Assembly (NCBI GenBank): GCA_037893245.1
Contig: JBAIAA010000412.1
Span: 2,356,001-2,420,000, forward strand
Direction of reading: 5' to 3'
Source of the DNA: Crossaster papposus
Lineage: Eukaryota > Echinodermata > Asteroidea > Velatida > Solasteridae
Length of the DNA stretch: 64,000 bases
This document shows, piece by piece, positions 33,695 to 44,902 of the stretch (position 1 is the first letter of the stretch; each line of letters begins with the position of its first letter). The notes beneath the pieces are model-generated. The model was not told the DNA's origin and ran no database searches. It was given only the letters and a program-made list of their open reading frames with translations. The position numbers and the translations under genes were made by a program.

Positions 33695-34454
33695 TACGTA
33701 ATCAATGAGATTAATTTTTGGGACAAAAATGAACAGAAAAAGGGAAATAGTAGAAATTTCAAGAGACAAGGTTAGAAAACTTGAAAGCCTGATTTTTACT
33801 ACAAGCGTCCACCATGAGGTCATTTTCTAATCTCTGGCCTAATCCAAGTTGTAACTTCTAAGGACCAGCAGTTGTTCAGTGGACAAAATGACCACAGGCT
33901 AAACTGCAACAATATGGAGCTCTCAGTACATGCTTGGTAATTTACTCAACACACCACATCAAAAGAGCCTGCCTCTCAACCTGATAGAGCCCCACAATGG
34001 ACCTAAACATAGGTTTGTACTGTCTCTGCATGGACGGTCTCATGGATTTCACTTTGTGAAAATTGTGGTTTTAGGGGACACAGCAGAGCTTGTTGCATGA
34101 TGTAGTAACAATTGTTATTGCTGTTGGGAGGTTGAGGTTGGGGGGGGGGGTTAAATCTAATTCCATGAATGGGTGAGCACTACCATAAAAGGGAATTTGT
34201 TTTGGCAGAAGTTCAATACCACTGTAAAAAAAATTAGAGAATTAATGAAGCGGAGAGTTTAAATAGCCAATCTTGCATGTAAAAACACAAAAAGGCAAGC
34301 CTTGAAAAAGGCAAAATTTAAACTGGTGTCACTTACAATTTCCCCATCCCCGTCATTAAAGAAATATAATGCTACACTTCTTTTTTTTAACAATCATTTT
34401 TTGCACTAGATGTAATCCTGTAATTGTCTTGAAAAATTGAATTTCGGGGTTCAA
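33695..34454. other. No gene recognised; G-tract
   Basis: A G-tract of about 11 lies at 34140-34151. No exons or repeats otherwise recognised. Confidence 0.4.
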
Positions 34455-34690
34455 AATACACAATCGAAAAAACAGGCTTTGAAATAGTTGGCTCTGCTGT
34501 AGTACAACAGAACGATGCACACAAAATTGTTGTTTGTTTCCACTTTATTTACAAAATCAACATTTTCGTGAATGAAAAACACATTTGAAACAACATTTTC
34601 ACCCTCTCAACATTGAGCGGGCCGGCCATTACATGATAATGCACAACACGACTTAATACCCTTTTTTGAGGAGCCGGTCACATAATATAT
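34455..34690 (-). repeat. Dispersed repeat H, copy 2 (uninterrupted)
   Basis: Reverse complement of the flanks of the MITE-A at 30938. At 34653-34656 a single TTAA joins the two halves (CACGACTTAATACCC). The inverted CCTCTCAACATTGAGCGG block is at about 34603-34620. Confidence 0.85.
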
Positions 34691-34705
34691 CCAAGTTGAA
34701 TCTCT

Positions 34706-35236
34706 CTGACATAAGCCCTGTTCGCACTGAACTTTTTTTTATAAAACTTACCGAGACGATGGGTACTTTTCCCATTTTAAGTCCAGTGCGGACAGCCTAG
34801 GACGTTTTCCTCTCGGTTACTTTTTCCCGAGTCCAGTGGTTACTTTTACCGGCCAACTGCTGCCCGGGAAAACTTCCCAGGTAACTTTTCCCTAGACGAT
34901 TTTTTAAGTCCAGTGCGAACAGCGCGAGTCGGTAAAAGCGTCTCAGGAAAACGTACATCCGGCCCCCTACTGCGATTTCATGCTACACAAGACACCGCGC
35001 ATGCGCTCTTTGCATTGTTTACGTGCGCGCGCTGATGCATGCACATCGCATTGTGATCACATTCGCCTTCATGAGTCATTATAATGACGGCTCGGCTACT
35101 TCTTCCACGGTCTCGGTAAAATTTTTCCCGTGTCAAAAGTCCAAGTGCGAACAGTGGTAACATTTGACCATTCTTTATTTTACCATCGTCTCAGTAAAAC
35201 CTTCCCAAAAAAAAGTCCAGTGCAAACACGGCTATA
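34706..35236 (+). mobile_element. MITE-C copy, both ends present
   Basis: Ends AGCCCTGTTCGCACTG and AGTCCAGTGCAAACACGGCT. Internal copies of AAGTCCAGTGCGAACA give repeated subterminal motifs. The interior includes GCGCATGCGCTCTTTGCATT. If the ends are AGCC...GGCT, the adjacent bases are ATA on both sides, a possible 3-bp duplication that is not confirmed by the other copies. Confidence 0.88.
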
Positions 35237-35984
35237 GTCTATCACAAGTCAACCACAACAATCCTACATGTAGAGGGTGTTTGCTAAATAATATTAAACA
35301 TGATTAGATCATAAAAAAACTAGAGTACTTTAATTAAAGGATTTACTTTGCTTTGAGTTTTTGCATCTGTTCAGTACGGTTTCTCTACAAAACCTTTCCA
35401 GTAATCCATTTAATACCAGCATTTGTTTGACTATTGTAGTTTTTTTCCGTTCTTTACAATGTCAAATGAATAATTAAGTGGGATCCTACAACAGCCAGAC
35501 TGCCAGAGCCACGCAACGTAATTAAACAATAATGAACCATCCGACCTTGGCCGTCTGCTATTAAACAAATAATACTAGACGGAATACTTGTAGTTGTACT
35601 GGCAACAGTTTGAAACCAATGTCATTCAGGCGAACGTGTTGCCCTGGGAATAAACGCATGGATAATCAACCAGCTTCATGTATAGAGACCTGTCAGTATC
35701 AGAATAGCGTTAATTTGTTTAAAGTGCCAATCCAATGGTGTGCATATTATTATTACGCTAGTATTGTCAAAAACCAATATAATTGAGGCTATTGTTGCCA
35801 TGGTTAATAATATTAATATGTGAATATGAGTGAAACTGCTGCAAACTGCAAACTGCTTTTTGGCTGGAATGACCTGTTTCGATCTTAACAAGATCTTCTT
35901 CAGAGACAAAATGGCTGTGTATACATGAAACAAACATACAAATGTATAGGGCAACATACAGCATGATGATCTGAAATTCGGTAC
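35237..35984. other. No gene recognised
   Basis: A short inverted repeat GATCTTAACAAGATC lies near 35882. No gene signal. Confidence 0.4.
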
Positions 35985-36215
35985 CCTCTGGAGACCTGAA
36001 CACAATGTGTATAATGGAGACAAAAGGACGCCGGAGGGTAAATTTCTATAGATGAATAGGTCGCCACAGGGAATTTCACGAATTAGATTTTTGGAGTGTG
36101 CCTCAAATTACTCAAAAACTAGGTTTAGGATGTGGGTTAGGGTTAGTGTTTGAGTTAGGGTATGATATAGGGTATATTGGGTCGAAATTTCAACCCAGGA
36201 AATTAATTGTGGTTG
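35985..36215 (+). repeat. Dispersed repeat T, copy 1
   Basis: Matches, inverted, 58495-58725. Landmarks: GGTACCCTCTGGAGACCTGA, TTTCTATAGATGAATAGGTC, and TTAGGGTTAGTGTTTGAG, then GGGTCGAAATTTCAACCC. The TTAGGGTTAG words look telomere-like but belong to this repeat. Confidence 0.85.
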
Positions 36216-37089
36216 AAATAGGAGCATTTTGACTTTTTAAGCAGTTTGTACACGAGAACAAAGAGATGTCGCCACTAGGATACAAATTTGAGAGTACATG
36301 CACATCATGGTTTGCGGGAGGAACACAAAAGGAAAAAAAACAGTCCAGTGGAACGATCAACAAAAGGAGGATTAGGCTGAGGGTTTAAAGGGTGATATAT
36401 AAAAATGATATTTAATAGGCCTACTAATGACTCTGAACTTCCTGTGGAATTATTCTTTCTGGCATGCTGTCATATTTAAGAAAATAATCAAAGAAGTCCA
36501 GAGACACATTAAAAAAAAAAAAATCCATTAGTAGTTGTGTACTATTTAATTTAATATCGAAATTTTAACAGGAAAATATAAACCATTCACAGATTAGTTG
36601 TCAAGCATCATTTTTTAAATTTTGAGAACATTTGCCGCTTCAAAATCAAACGATAAAAATGCACAACTGACAAATTGGGATACTATAACATGAAACACTT
36701 AGCAAATATTTGAGCCGCTTGTAAGTTCGTGTTTAAAATTTCGTCTCTAATTTGAGCACCAACTTTCCACAACATACCCCAATTAGAGTAGAGAGATACA
36801 CTGTAACTGATCCCACAGGACCACCTCTGAACTAGTTGTAAATGCTCATAATACCATAATACCAGGCCTCCTGTTTTACAACCTGTGTCAACAGACAGGC
36901 AAGATGTTAGCCACTAGTTTATAGGGTGTTAATTGGATCCAGGCCTGTTTACATGTACATGATACCACATTGTTCAGATCTGCTCCCCATTAATCATGAA
37001 TATAACTGCCAAACTGTTGTGAAAGCTGGACTGGCCTAGAAGGTGTGAACAATACACTGGAAGGTGTGAAGAACTGGATAGCATACAGG
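36216..37089. other. No gene recognised
   Basis: AT-rich presumed intron with no assignable repeat. Confidence 0.4.
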
Positions 37090-37350
37090 TAGCTCCTAGC
37101 TCCTACCAGTAGCTCCTAGCTCCTAGCTCCTAGCTCCTAGCCCTATAGCTTCCAGCCCTATAGCTTCCAGCCCTATAGCTTCCAGCCCTATAGCTTCCAG
37201 CCCTATAGCTTCCAGCCCTATAGCTTCCAGCCCTATAGCTTCCAGCCCTATAGCTTCCAGCCCCATAGCTTCCAGCCCCATAGCTTCCAGCCCCATAGCT
37301 TCCAGCCCCATAGCTTCCAGCCCTATAGCTTCCAGCCCTATAGCTTCCAG
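37090..37350. repeat. Minisatellite, 15-bp unit x 14, preceded by a 7-bp array
   Basis: From 37141, fourteen units of CCCTATAGCTTCCAG. Units 9-12 form a block with CCCCATAG instead of CCCTATAG. Before it, 37090-37140 holds repeats of AGCTCCT. The two - strand ORFs here are frames of the repeat and not genes. Confidence 0.97.
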
Positions 37351-37902
37351 CCACTAGTCCTTACTAGTTACAAAGTGCAAATCAATTATTTCCTGTTGGC
37401 GCCCTCAGTCATCGGGCAACTACATAAGATAAAGAAATACTGCGGTTATGTTTACTGCCAATGACGTCTGCACAAAATCTCTTTACCATGAAGCATTGCT
37501 CTATAAATTTGAGGTCAAGAAATTGTAAATTCCAACTTGTAAAATTACAGTTGTGTCGTCAAATACTGTGGTTTGATACCTGTTATTTTTTGTTTACATA
37601 CATGTACATGTACGCTAACCAGTTGCAGTCGGGCTCTTTTCAACACTTGAAAAAAAACACCATTTTTTCTCAACATCAATATTAACTGAACCTTGTGGGG
37701 CCTTGTTAATTTATATTCTAGGCCCTGAAAGAAAAAGCCCTCTTGACTGCTTTGAACCCCAACTCTCGAATAAAAAAAAAAATCAGTAGAGGTTGAAGAA
37801 GTCCTCACAAAAACTCTAGAGCATCTTCCGTACCCTTCAAACACTGAAAGCACCTAACGTCATGTTGTCAATGGTCTGATTTACATGTTGAACAACCCCA
37901 TT
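37351..37902. other. No gene recognised
   Basis: TACATGTACATGTAC at about 37599-37613. No exon signal. Confidence 0.4.
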
Positions 37903-38427
37903 AAAGCCATGTTCGCACTGGACTTAAAATGATAAAGCATACCTAGACGATGGGACCTTTTCCCATTTTAAGTCCAGTGTGGACAGCCTAGGACGTTTTC
38001 CTCTCAGGTACTTCTCCCGAGTCCAGTGGGTACTTCTACCGGCCAACTGCTGCCCGGGAAAACGTCCCTGGTCGCTTGTCCCTAGACGATAAGTCCAGTG
38101 CGAACAGCGCGACTCGGTAAAAACGTCCCAGGAAAACGTCCACCCGGCCCTCCAGTGCAAGGTCACGCTATACAAAGCACTGCGCATGCGCTCTTTGCAT
38201 TGTTTACATGCGGGCACGCTGATACATGCAAATCGCATCGTGATCACATTCGCACGTGGTTTTGCAAAAAGATTACGTAGAGTTGGGGTTCCTTTGGTCA
38301 ATATTATGGCAGATATTATTATTGATACAGTCGGAAGTTTGATTGGTGCTACCAGTGCATCATTTCAAAATGATAATAAAGAACGTCAACGTGTCTTACG
38401 ACGAAAGAAAGCAGTGCGAACACGGCT
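37903..38427 (+). mobile_element. MITE-C copy with a coding-like right part
   Basis: Ends AAAGCCATGTTCGCACTGG and CAGTGCGAACACGGCTTT. The left half follows the 34706 copy; the right part (about 38255-38405) differs from it and carries an ATG-initiated open frame that runs into the terminus. Confidence 0.85.
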
Positions 38428-38430
38428 TTA
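38307..38430 (+). pseudogene. Possible N-terminal remnant of the autonomous MITE-C parent
   Basis: ATG 38307 opens MADIIIDTVGSLIGATSASF followed by a basic stretch (KERQRVLRRKKAVRTRL) and is cut by the element's end. The first-codon context and composition look like the start of a real protein, as often found in deletion-derived MITEs. No family was recognised and the frame is only 41 codons. Confidence 0.3.
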
Positions 38431-38840
38431 GACCCACAATCTAGTAGCCAGAGCATAACAATTATTGAAAAGGCTTCATTGGCTGTTGGCGATTGCCGAA
38501 CTCATAAACCTAAAACTCCCTAGGGTGTGCGTCAAATAATGTTGAAATTGTTTGATTTTAACACAATCTCCTAGACTAATTAAGTGTTTCTGGATACATG
38601 CAAACGGTATTTTGTTGACATTTATAATGCAGGAAATGTGTTTCAGATAAAGTTTTAAGTTTCTAATCTTTTGACAGAAAATACGGCAAAAGTCTCCTGC
38701 TGCTTTTGTGATTTTGATGGATTGGAAAGATATTATTTGTTGCTTTTTTTCTTGTTATCACTGGAAGAGGAGTACCTTGTAAACACTCCTGATGTTGACT
38801 ATAAATTGATGTCTGATCCACTACCTAGATTACATTAAAG
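38431..38840. other. No gene recognised
   Basis: No feature seen. Confidence 0.4.
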
Positions 38841-39232
38841 TTAAAGGTAGGACACACCATTGGTAATTGCTTGAATTATCATGAAGGGGTGGATTTTGGG
38901 GGTTGTATTTTATAGTAAAGTTGTTTAACTGACTTGTCCGAAGTTTTGCAATCATGGATGCTGAGAAAAGGAAGCAAAACGGCGTTCGTTTTTAACCGGC
39001 ATCAGGAAGTGTTTTTTTAGTTGTTCTTGTTTTTTTTGCGATTGCTGTCCGACGATCGTGATTTGTTTTTTTTTTACCAATTTTTTCGAAACAATTACAG
39101 GATATCTAGCACAATCATTTTGCTGGATGCCTACAATCGTTATTTACTTTCAAATAAGTAAGATATTTGTGTTTAAATTCGGTAGTAACATTTTTTGATA
39201 TCTGCAAATAAAATGGTGTATCCTTCCTTTAA
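38841..39232 (-). mobile_element. MITE-A copy, complete
   Basis: TTAA at both edges. Left end AGGTAGGACACACCATT; right end AATGGTGTATCCTTCCT. The hairpin region reads GCTGTCCGACGATCG, degraded. Confidence 0.93.
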
Positions 39233-39417
39233 GTAATAATTCTCTGCTGTGTTTCTCTCTAGCCTTGCTGTGTTGACTTGGACCTGTTGGTTCAGGAAGA
39301 CAAAATCAATAAATCGTGCTGGCTATAAACATAGAGCAAGGCTATAAAGCATCCATGCTAATTGATTTGTCAGGTTTCTTTGGAGGTCATTTTAATGCAA
39401 CATTCACCCACCTCACT

Positions 39418-39660
39418 TTAAAGGTCGGATGCACCATTTTGCAGATTTCGAAAAATATTTACTAACAAATTATTAAGAAATATCTTACTTATTTGAAGGT
39501 ACAAAATGATTGTAGGAATCCAGCAAAATGATTGTGCTAGATATTCTGAATTTGTTTCGGGAAAAAAAGTGAATTTTGGACGGCGATCACAAAAAACCAA
39601 AAAACATAGGAACGCCATTTTTCTTGCTTTTCTCAGCATACCGGTACATGATTGTAAAGC
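39418..39660 (+). mobile_element. MITE-A copy, 3'-truncated
   Basis: TTAA 39418-39421, then AGGTCGGATGCACCATT. The interior ends after CATGATTGTAAAGC; the right third is missing. Confidence 0.9.
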
Positions 39661-39740
39661 AGGATCTTAAGGTGAGGTGATATAAAACAAATATTAAATG
39701 CTTTATGATGTCGTGATGACGGTAAAACTATCCCTCCCTC

Positions 39741-39810
39741 GGTGATCCATGGAGCATTCCATTTTCCCTTGGCTTCGCAATCGGGAAAACAGAATGCTCC
39801 ATGGATCACC
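39741..39810. repeat. Hairpin with CCATGGAGCATTC arms
   Basis: Perfect 19-bp arms GGTGATCCATGGAGCATTC (39741-39759) and its complement (39792-39810), with further pairing around TTTTCCC/GGGAAAA. A foldback structure; no transposon family was assigned. Confidence 0.85.
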
Positions 39811-40400
39811 TCAGGAGGCTAGTTTCACTACACCACTCGTACCATTCAATATTTGTATAATAGCCCTTTATCTGCAAGGATTAACCCTTTTAAAAATACA
39901 ACCATTGTATGATTCAAAAGAAATGGAACTTTGCTTTGAATAGTGTTGCGACTGTGTGTTTGTGCTGACACGTTGTTGTGTAGAATCGTCAGTGTGCATT
40001 AAACTCTACACCGGAATACAGCGTACTTTGGAAACGTTGCTCCCAGCGTTATACTGAGGATATTTGTAGTTTTATTATACACACGTATACGAAGAATGGA
40101 AGGAACCTAACCCTAACCCTAACTCGCTAGGGTGTGTGCAAAATCATATCGATTTTGGAGGATTGAGGACTGTTAGGGTTGCACAAGATGCCTTACGCTT
40201 TAGATGACTCCATGTTGGGACATGTAAGTAATATTCTTCAAAGGGATAGTATGGTAATTACTCCACAAATTGATGGCAATAAAAACTTACTTGGTAAGAA
40301 GTACAGCAGCTTTGGATAGTTTAATGCATTTTTTGAAACTTTTCACTTCGAAGTACTGTGGTTATGGAAAAATATATCACTTTTTATCCCCCAAAATTTG
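39811..40400. other. No gene recognised; short telomere-like run
   Basis: CCTAACCCTAACCCTAAC at about 40107-40124, three telomere-type units. It is far too short to be a chromosome end. Confidence 0.5.
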
Positions 40401-40438
40401 AATCTGAGAAGCGTTACTGCAGTGACGTTTCTCAGATT
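40401..40438. repeat. 38-bp palindrome
   Basis: AATCTGAGAAGCGTTACTGC meets its near-complement at the CTGCAG centre, with two mismatches. It probably belongs to a larger decayed inverted-repeat element between about 40230 and 40640. Confidence 0.8.
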
Positions 40439-40867
40439 GTGTATTCCAATGCAGATTATTCTTCCTGCGTTGACATAACCGCTCCAGATTTTCGGCAATA
40501 TCTCAAAATCACTACCACCTTTTGAAATGAAATTTGTACAGGTTAGTTTTATGGTATATATATCTATAACTATAGGATTGAAACAAACAGTGGGTTCCAA
40601 TTACCAAACGTATACGATCCCTTTTAAAGGCGGGATCTACTTTTTGCAGCTATCCAGAAAGTAACCAATCAAAATACTGTTGAACAGCTCACCTGTTGTA
40701 AAGATATTGATGAAACTAAACTTTTTGTGAAATTGTTCTTACCGCCATGCTGTTATTTCGAAGAAAATAATCAAAGAATGTAATTTCAAAAGAGTTGGAA
40801 ATTTCTAAAAATGATGCGCGAATGGTGCGCGTAAGCGTTCGATCGACGCACAGTGGTCTAGTATCTC

Positions 40868-41078
40868 CAGTTCGCGCCGGAATTATTTGAACATCACCGA
40901 GTCGAGGGGCGGGTTTATTTTCTCCGAAACTCGATCCGAAGCGCGTTCAGGCCGATAGTACCGGGAAGCACACCCACGCATTTCCGGCCTGAACTTGAAC
41001 TTGGTGTGTTTATGCGTCATCCGTTTTGAATTTGGGGAAAACTTTGCGTTTATATATCATCCGGCGCGAACTGGTTAA
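40868..41078 (+). mobile_element. MITE-B copy
   Basis: Left end CCAGTTCGCGCCGGAATTATT (without TTAA); right end CCGGCGCGAACTGG then TTAA 41075-41078. The body has CGAAACTCGATCCGAAGCG and CACGCATTTCCGGCC. Confidence 0.9.
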
Positions 41079-41166
41079 CCAGTTCACGCCGGGATTATTT
41101 TAACATCACCGAGCCGAGGCGTGGGATTTTTTTAAACGAAACTCGATCCGAGGGGGGTTCAGACCT
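41075..41166 (+). mobile_element. MITE-B copy, 3'-truncated, abutting the previous one
   Basis: Starts at the same TTAA that ends the preceding copy: TTAACCAGTTCACGCCGGG, then CGAAACTCGATCCGAGG. It stops after GGTTCAGACC. Confidence 0.9.
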
Positions 41167-41431
41167 CATTTCTATTTATTTGTTGAAATCTTTTGAAAAT
41201 CACAGACGGAACGGAATGTGAAAAGTTTTGTTCGAGCAAAACGAAATGCAGTTTTCTCCTGAAATTGAGCTTTGATATTTGTATACAAATGTACTATCGG
41301 TCACAGCTACTGATTTTTAATAACCAGGATATTATAGCACATCAGTACATGTAGATCATTTGAGCACATTATAATTCAGGCGTAACATGATTGATGACGC
41401 CATGTAAATATCCTGACAATCATTCACGGTA

Positions 41432-41807
41432 ATATGTGATGCGATCAAGCAAAATCAGTCTGAAGTAGGCCCATGTCATTTTTGGGATTTTTACATATTC
41501 TTTTGTAGCGTACTTCAGGCTCCATTTCAGTGAAAACCCTATGTGAATACGACCTTTGGTTAAACAATTGCAACCATTTGAACACCAGCACATTAAAAAT
41601 AAAGAAACTGAGAAAATCATGTTTTTGTATCACTTCCTTTCTGAATTTGGTTAAAAGAGTATTTTCATGTAAAAGAAAAATATTTTCCCCATCTGTTTTT
41701 GTAAAAAAGTCAATTTGGATTTGTTTACCCCTACGAACATATTTTGGCCCTATCTCAAAACAAGAATTGCCGAGTTCTGACTGATATTGCTTGATCGCAT
41801 CACATAT
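41432..41807. mobile_element. MITE-E, 376 bp with 29-bp inverted termini
   Basis: ATATGTGATGCGATCAAGC... (41432-41460) and ...GCTTGATCGCATCACATAT (41779-41807) match over 29 bp with one mismatch. Short ORFs on both strands have no recognisable product. No target duplication was identified. Confidence 0.85.
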
Positions 41808-42245
41808 CAGCTATGCACAGGTCGTACACTCCATTTGTATAATTAAAATTATTGCACAATTCGAATAAATAAACTTGAACCCACAAACTGCAGCTTTCAA
41901 TGCTCCAGACAACTAGGCCACAACACCCCTCTTTATGTACCCCACCATATATAAAGTATACATAAAGTATCTTTCTGTCACTGAAGTCTAGGCAATTGAA
42001 CTTTCAATATATAGAATTTGAAATACAATGAAAAAACCCCAAAACTTGCCCAAATCTTTTGACCGGAACAATAAAGATTGCAGATATTGAAACAGCAGCC
42101 TTGGATAAAACAGGCTTAATTATCAAGTTGAGCACACTGAAAAACATATTGTACATGTACAATAAACAATGCATGTGTACAATGCAACATATTATAAATA
42201 GAAATATTAAATGATAAAGTTGAAGGCAATGTCACTTTGCCAAAT
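41808..42245. other. No gene recognised
   Basis: AT-rich. GTACATGTACAATAAAC near 42153. Confidence 0.4.
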
Positions 42246-42638
42246 TTAAAGGTAGGATACACCATTTGCAGATATCAAAAAAATTTACTACAGAATTATT
42301 AAGAAATATTTTACTCTAGTCTTCTGAAAGTAAATAATTATTCTAGACATCCAGCAAAAGAATTGCGCTAGATATCCTTTAATTATTCTGAAAACTATAA
42401 TTTTATAAAGAAAGATTTGTGATCGCCGGACGGCGATCGTGAAAAAACACAAATAACATAAGAATAACTGCTCGACGCCGGTTGAAAACAAACTCTGTTT
42501 TTCGTGCTTTTCTCGGGATCCATGATTGTAAAACTTTGGACAGGTTAGTTAAACGATATTTACTATAAAATACAACCCCCCCGAATCCACCCATTCATGA
42601 TAATTCAAGCAATTACCAATGGTGTATCCTACCTTTAA
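42246..42638 (+). mobile_element. MITE-A copy, complete (good reference copy)
   Basis: 393 bp with TTAA at both ends. Ends AGGTAGGATACACCATT and AATGGTGTATCCTACCT. Central hairpin GATCGCCGGACGGCGATC, perfect arms. Confidence 0.97.
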
Positions 42639-43487
42639 CCTAGACATCTGTATTAAATATTATAAAGCCATTGCCCTTTGTTGTGTAGTGCACGTGTACT
42701 TTTATTGCTGCATCGTAGCGCATGTGTTTAGGTTGACTATCTCTCTGTAAATAATGGACATTTTACGTGTGACCTTGATGTTCGTGTCACGGTTTGCTGG
42801 TTTTTAATTTGTGAAGTTCTTGTTTCAATGGAAAGGATTAAAATTGGCAAGTTGTAGAAAGCTTTCATGATGGTCTTTTCTCATTAGACACTTATTTTAG
42901 AAATAACAAAACGAAGCCAAATGATTTATAAATAAAAATAAAATAAATAAACAGATACCAGAACCTCTGTTTATAACCTTTTACATTCAAGGCCAGAAGC
43001 TAATTGTAAGCATCTAGTACCTTTGAAGATGCCCACCATTGCCTAGCAACCAACATCTGAATAGGTTTTTCGTGGAGGGAGGGGGGGTGTTGGCTTGTTA
43101 TAGAAGGGGGGGGGGGGGGGGTTGTCGGCTTGTTATAGAGCCGGCTAATTGCCGACCAAATATGTTGCCTCCAATTAGTTTAGTCTGGTTTGCCTTGAAC
43201 TCCGATTGGAACCAGTCGTAGTTCATTTCAATCGGGTATTCTTGACAATAGGAGGCGGAGCATTCGTCATTAGACTCCAGTTTTTATGTTTCACACATGA
43301 TGTACACTGTAGTTGTACTGGGGCTAATGTGATTTCAGTGTGAGTGGCTCAATGTATTCTACAGCACTGCAGGAAATTTGAAGCGACAAGGTAAAACCGG
43401 TTCAAAACTTTACTGGAAATGACTGTTTCAGCATTCTTAAAATCCGGATTATTGAAGGTAATGGATTTTTTGTTTTTTGTTTTACAG
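42639..43487. other. No gene recognised; paired G-tracts
   Basis: G-tracts at about 43080-43087 and 43106-43121 are each preceded or followed by GGCTTGTTATAGA, so a GT-rich unit is duplicated. Possible G-quadruplex. The exon acceptor follows at 43486. Confidence 0.45.
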
Positions 43488-43598
43488 GTCCAACGTGTGT
43501 CCCAGTATGACAAATACCTGACTGATTATTACGACCACACACCGCCCAGACACCCAGACTACCACAATGCCTGCCAAGCTGCACGCAACGTCCGAATG
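43488..43598 (+). CDS. ARHGAP20: Shared exon: last conserved helix of a DH (RhoGEF) domain
   Basis: Bounded by an acceptor after a T-rich tract (TTTTGTTTTACAG, ending 43487) and a donor GTAAGA at 43599. It is 111 nt, 37 codons, phase 0 on both sides. It encodes VQRVSQYDKYLTDYYDHTPP plus RHPDYHNACQAARNVRM. In DH domains, which load GTP on Rho proteins, conserved region 3 reads about 'KPVQR...Y.LLL..LL.HTP..HPDY..L..A'. The match in VQR, Y, HTPP and HPDY is clear, but the usual run of leucines is replaced by DKYLTDYY, and the other DH regions are not seen nearby. The DH may be degenerate or partly encoded by exons I missed in the preceding intron. It is assigned to the same gene as the PH exons by strand, order and phase. 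Confidence 0.8.
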
Positions 43599-43730
43599 GT
43601 AAGATCCTTCTAACTAACTTCTCTTATCTGTTTCACTGTATAGCTTTATAGTATCTTTATTTTAAAAGACTGCTTGCTTCATTGCTTGTTTCTTACAATC
43701 AGCTGATTTCCTCATTTTTGCTTCATATAC

Positions 43731-44001
43731 TTAACCATTTCGCACCAGGATTATTTTAACATCACCAAGCCGAGGCGCGGGATTATTTTTAACGCAACTC
43801 GATCCGAGGCGGGTTCAGGACGATGGTACCGGAAAGCACACTCACGCATTTCTGGCATTGCTCGCTGCTGACAGACAATTCTGGCCTTGCTCGCTGCTGA
43901 CAGACAATTCTGGCCTTGCCCGTGATGTGTTCATGCGTCATCCGTTTTAAATCTGGAGAAAACTTTGCGTGTATATACCTCCTCCGGCGCGAACTGGTTA
44001 A
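43731..44001 (+). mobile_element. MITE-B copy with internal duplication
   Basis: TTAA at 43731-43734 and 43998-44001; ends CCATTTCGCACCAGG and CCGGCGCGAACTGG. A 29-bp piece containing CTCGCTGCTGACAGACAATT is present twice (about 43859-43918). It lies only 130 bp after the exon donor. Confidence 0.93.
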
Positions 44002-44902
44002 AATTCTGTTAAAATGGGAGAACAAAAATGTGTATTAAATCTTGCAAAACTTATAATTTCCTATTTTGGGGGTTACTTCCGACTTGTTGCATGCCTGCAT
44101 GCTCATTTCTGCACCCCACATTCCGCTCAGAAATGTATTGACTGTCATTGATACCGGAAATCTCAAAGATAACCTGCTGAAAATGTTTGTACATGTATGC
44201 CAGTCAAAGAGAGTCCACAGGCCAACGTTTTGACACTTTGTTCCCCCCCCCCCTTTCTTAAATAACATAGTTTCACTTGCCTTATCTTGCTCTTGTGCTG
44301 ATCTGCAGGTCAACAAAAGGGGGGGGGGGGGGGTGGAGTGGAAAATGAATTCCTGACTGTTATTCTTCTAAAGTGCTACACTGTATCTGCACATAGTCTT
44401 TACTTACATTATTTATCATCGCATTCTATGTAACCACATTTATATTAGCTGGATTTTTTTTTTATATCGTCTCAATAAAAGTCAATCAGTGCAAAAATGT
44501 TAAAAAGACATGAATCAGGCTGAGAAACTAATTTCAAATTTTTCTAGAAAACACTTTGAAAATGTTCTAGACTTTTGATAGAATTTGTACCCAACCACTA
44601 AAGTGGCGACAGGACAGAATACTACATTCTTTTCATATTTTTGACACGTTCCATTTGTGGGGTTCATATTAATATTAGAGCACTTTCCACAGAGGTTCAA
44701 ATGAGCAGGGACAACTTCCGTGTTTTTTTTGGTTGGATTTAGACAAGTTTGCTTGCTTTCCTCACTTTAATGCAATGACGGATGTGGCATTGAATGCACT
44801 AGATTTACCATCTGTTCCTGGTATAAATGAAGATACAACTTCCTGGGGTTTGTTGAGGAATCTCAGTTTGTTGGTTGGACTCTGAACAGGCTACTGCCTT
44901 GG
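44002..44902. other. No gene recognised; C- and G-tracts
   Basis: C-tract at about 44244-44253 and a G-tract of about 16 at 44319-44334. No exon signal. Confidence 0.4.

Noticed and set aside
37123-37354. Two - strand ORFs of repeated GLEAI and YRAGS peptides
   Set aside because: They are frames of the 15-bp minisatellite; length is divisible by three so no stop appears. No promoter or splice context.
40104-40126. Telomere or chromosome end
   Set aside because: Only three CCCTAA-type units, surrounded by ordinary sequence.
43419-43457. ATG 43419 to GTAATG as another alternative first exon (phase 0)
   Set aside because: The intron to the acceptor at 43487 would be only 30 nt, too short for normal splicing.
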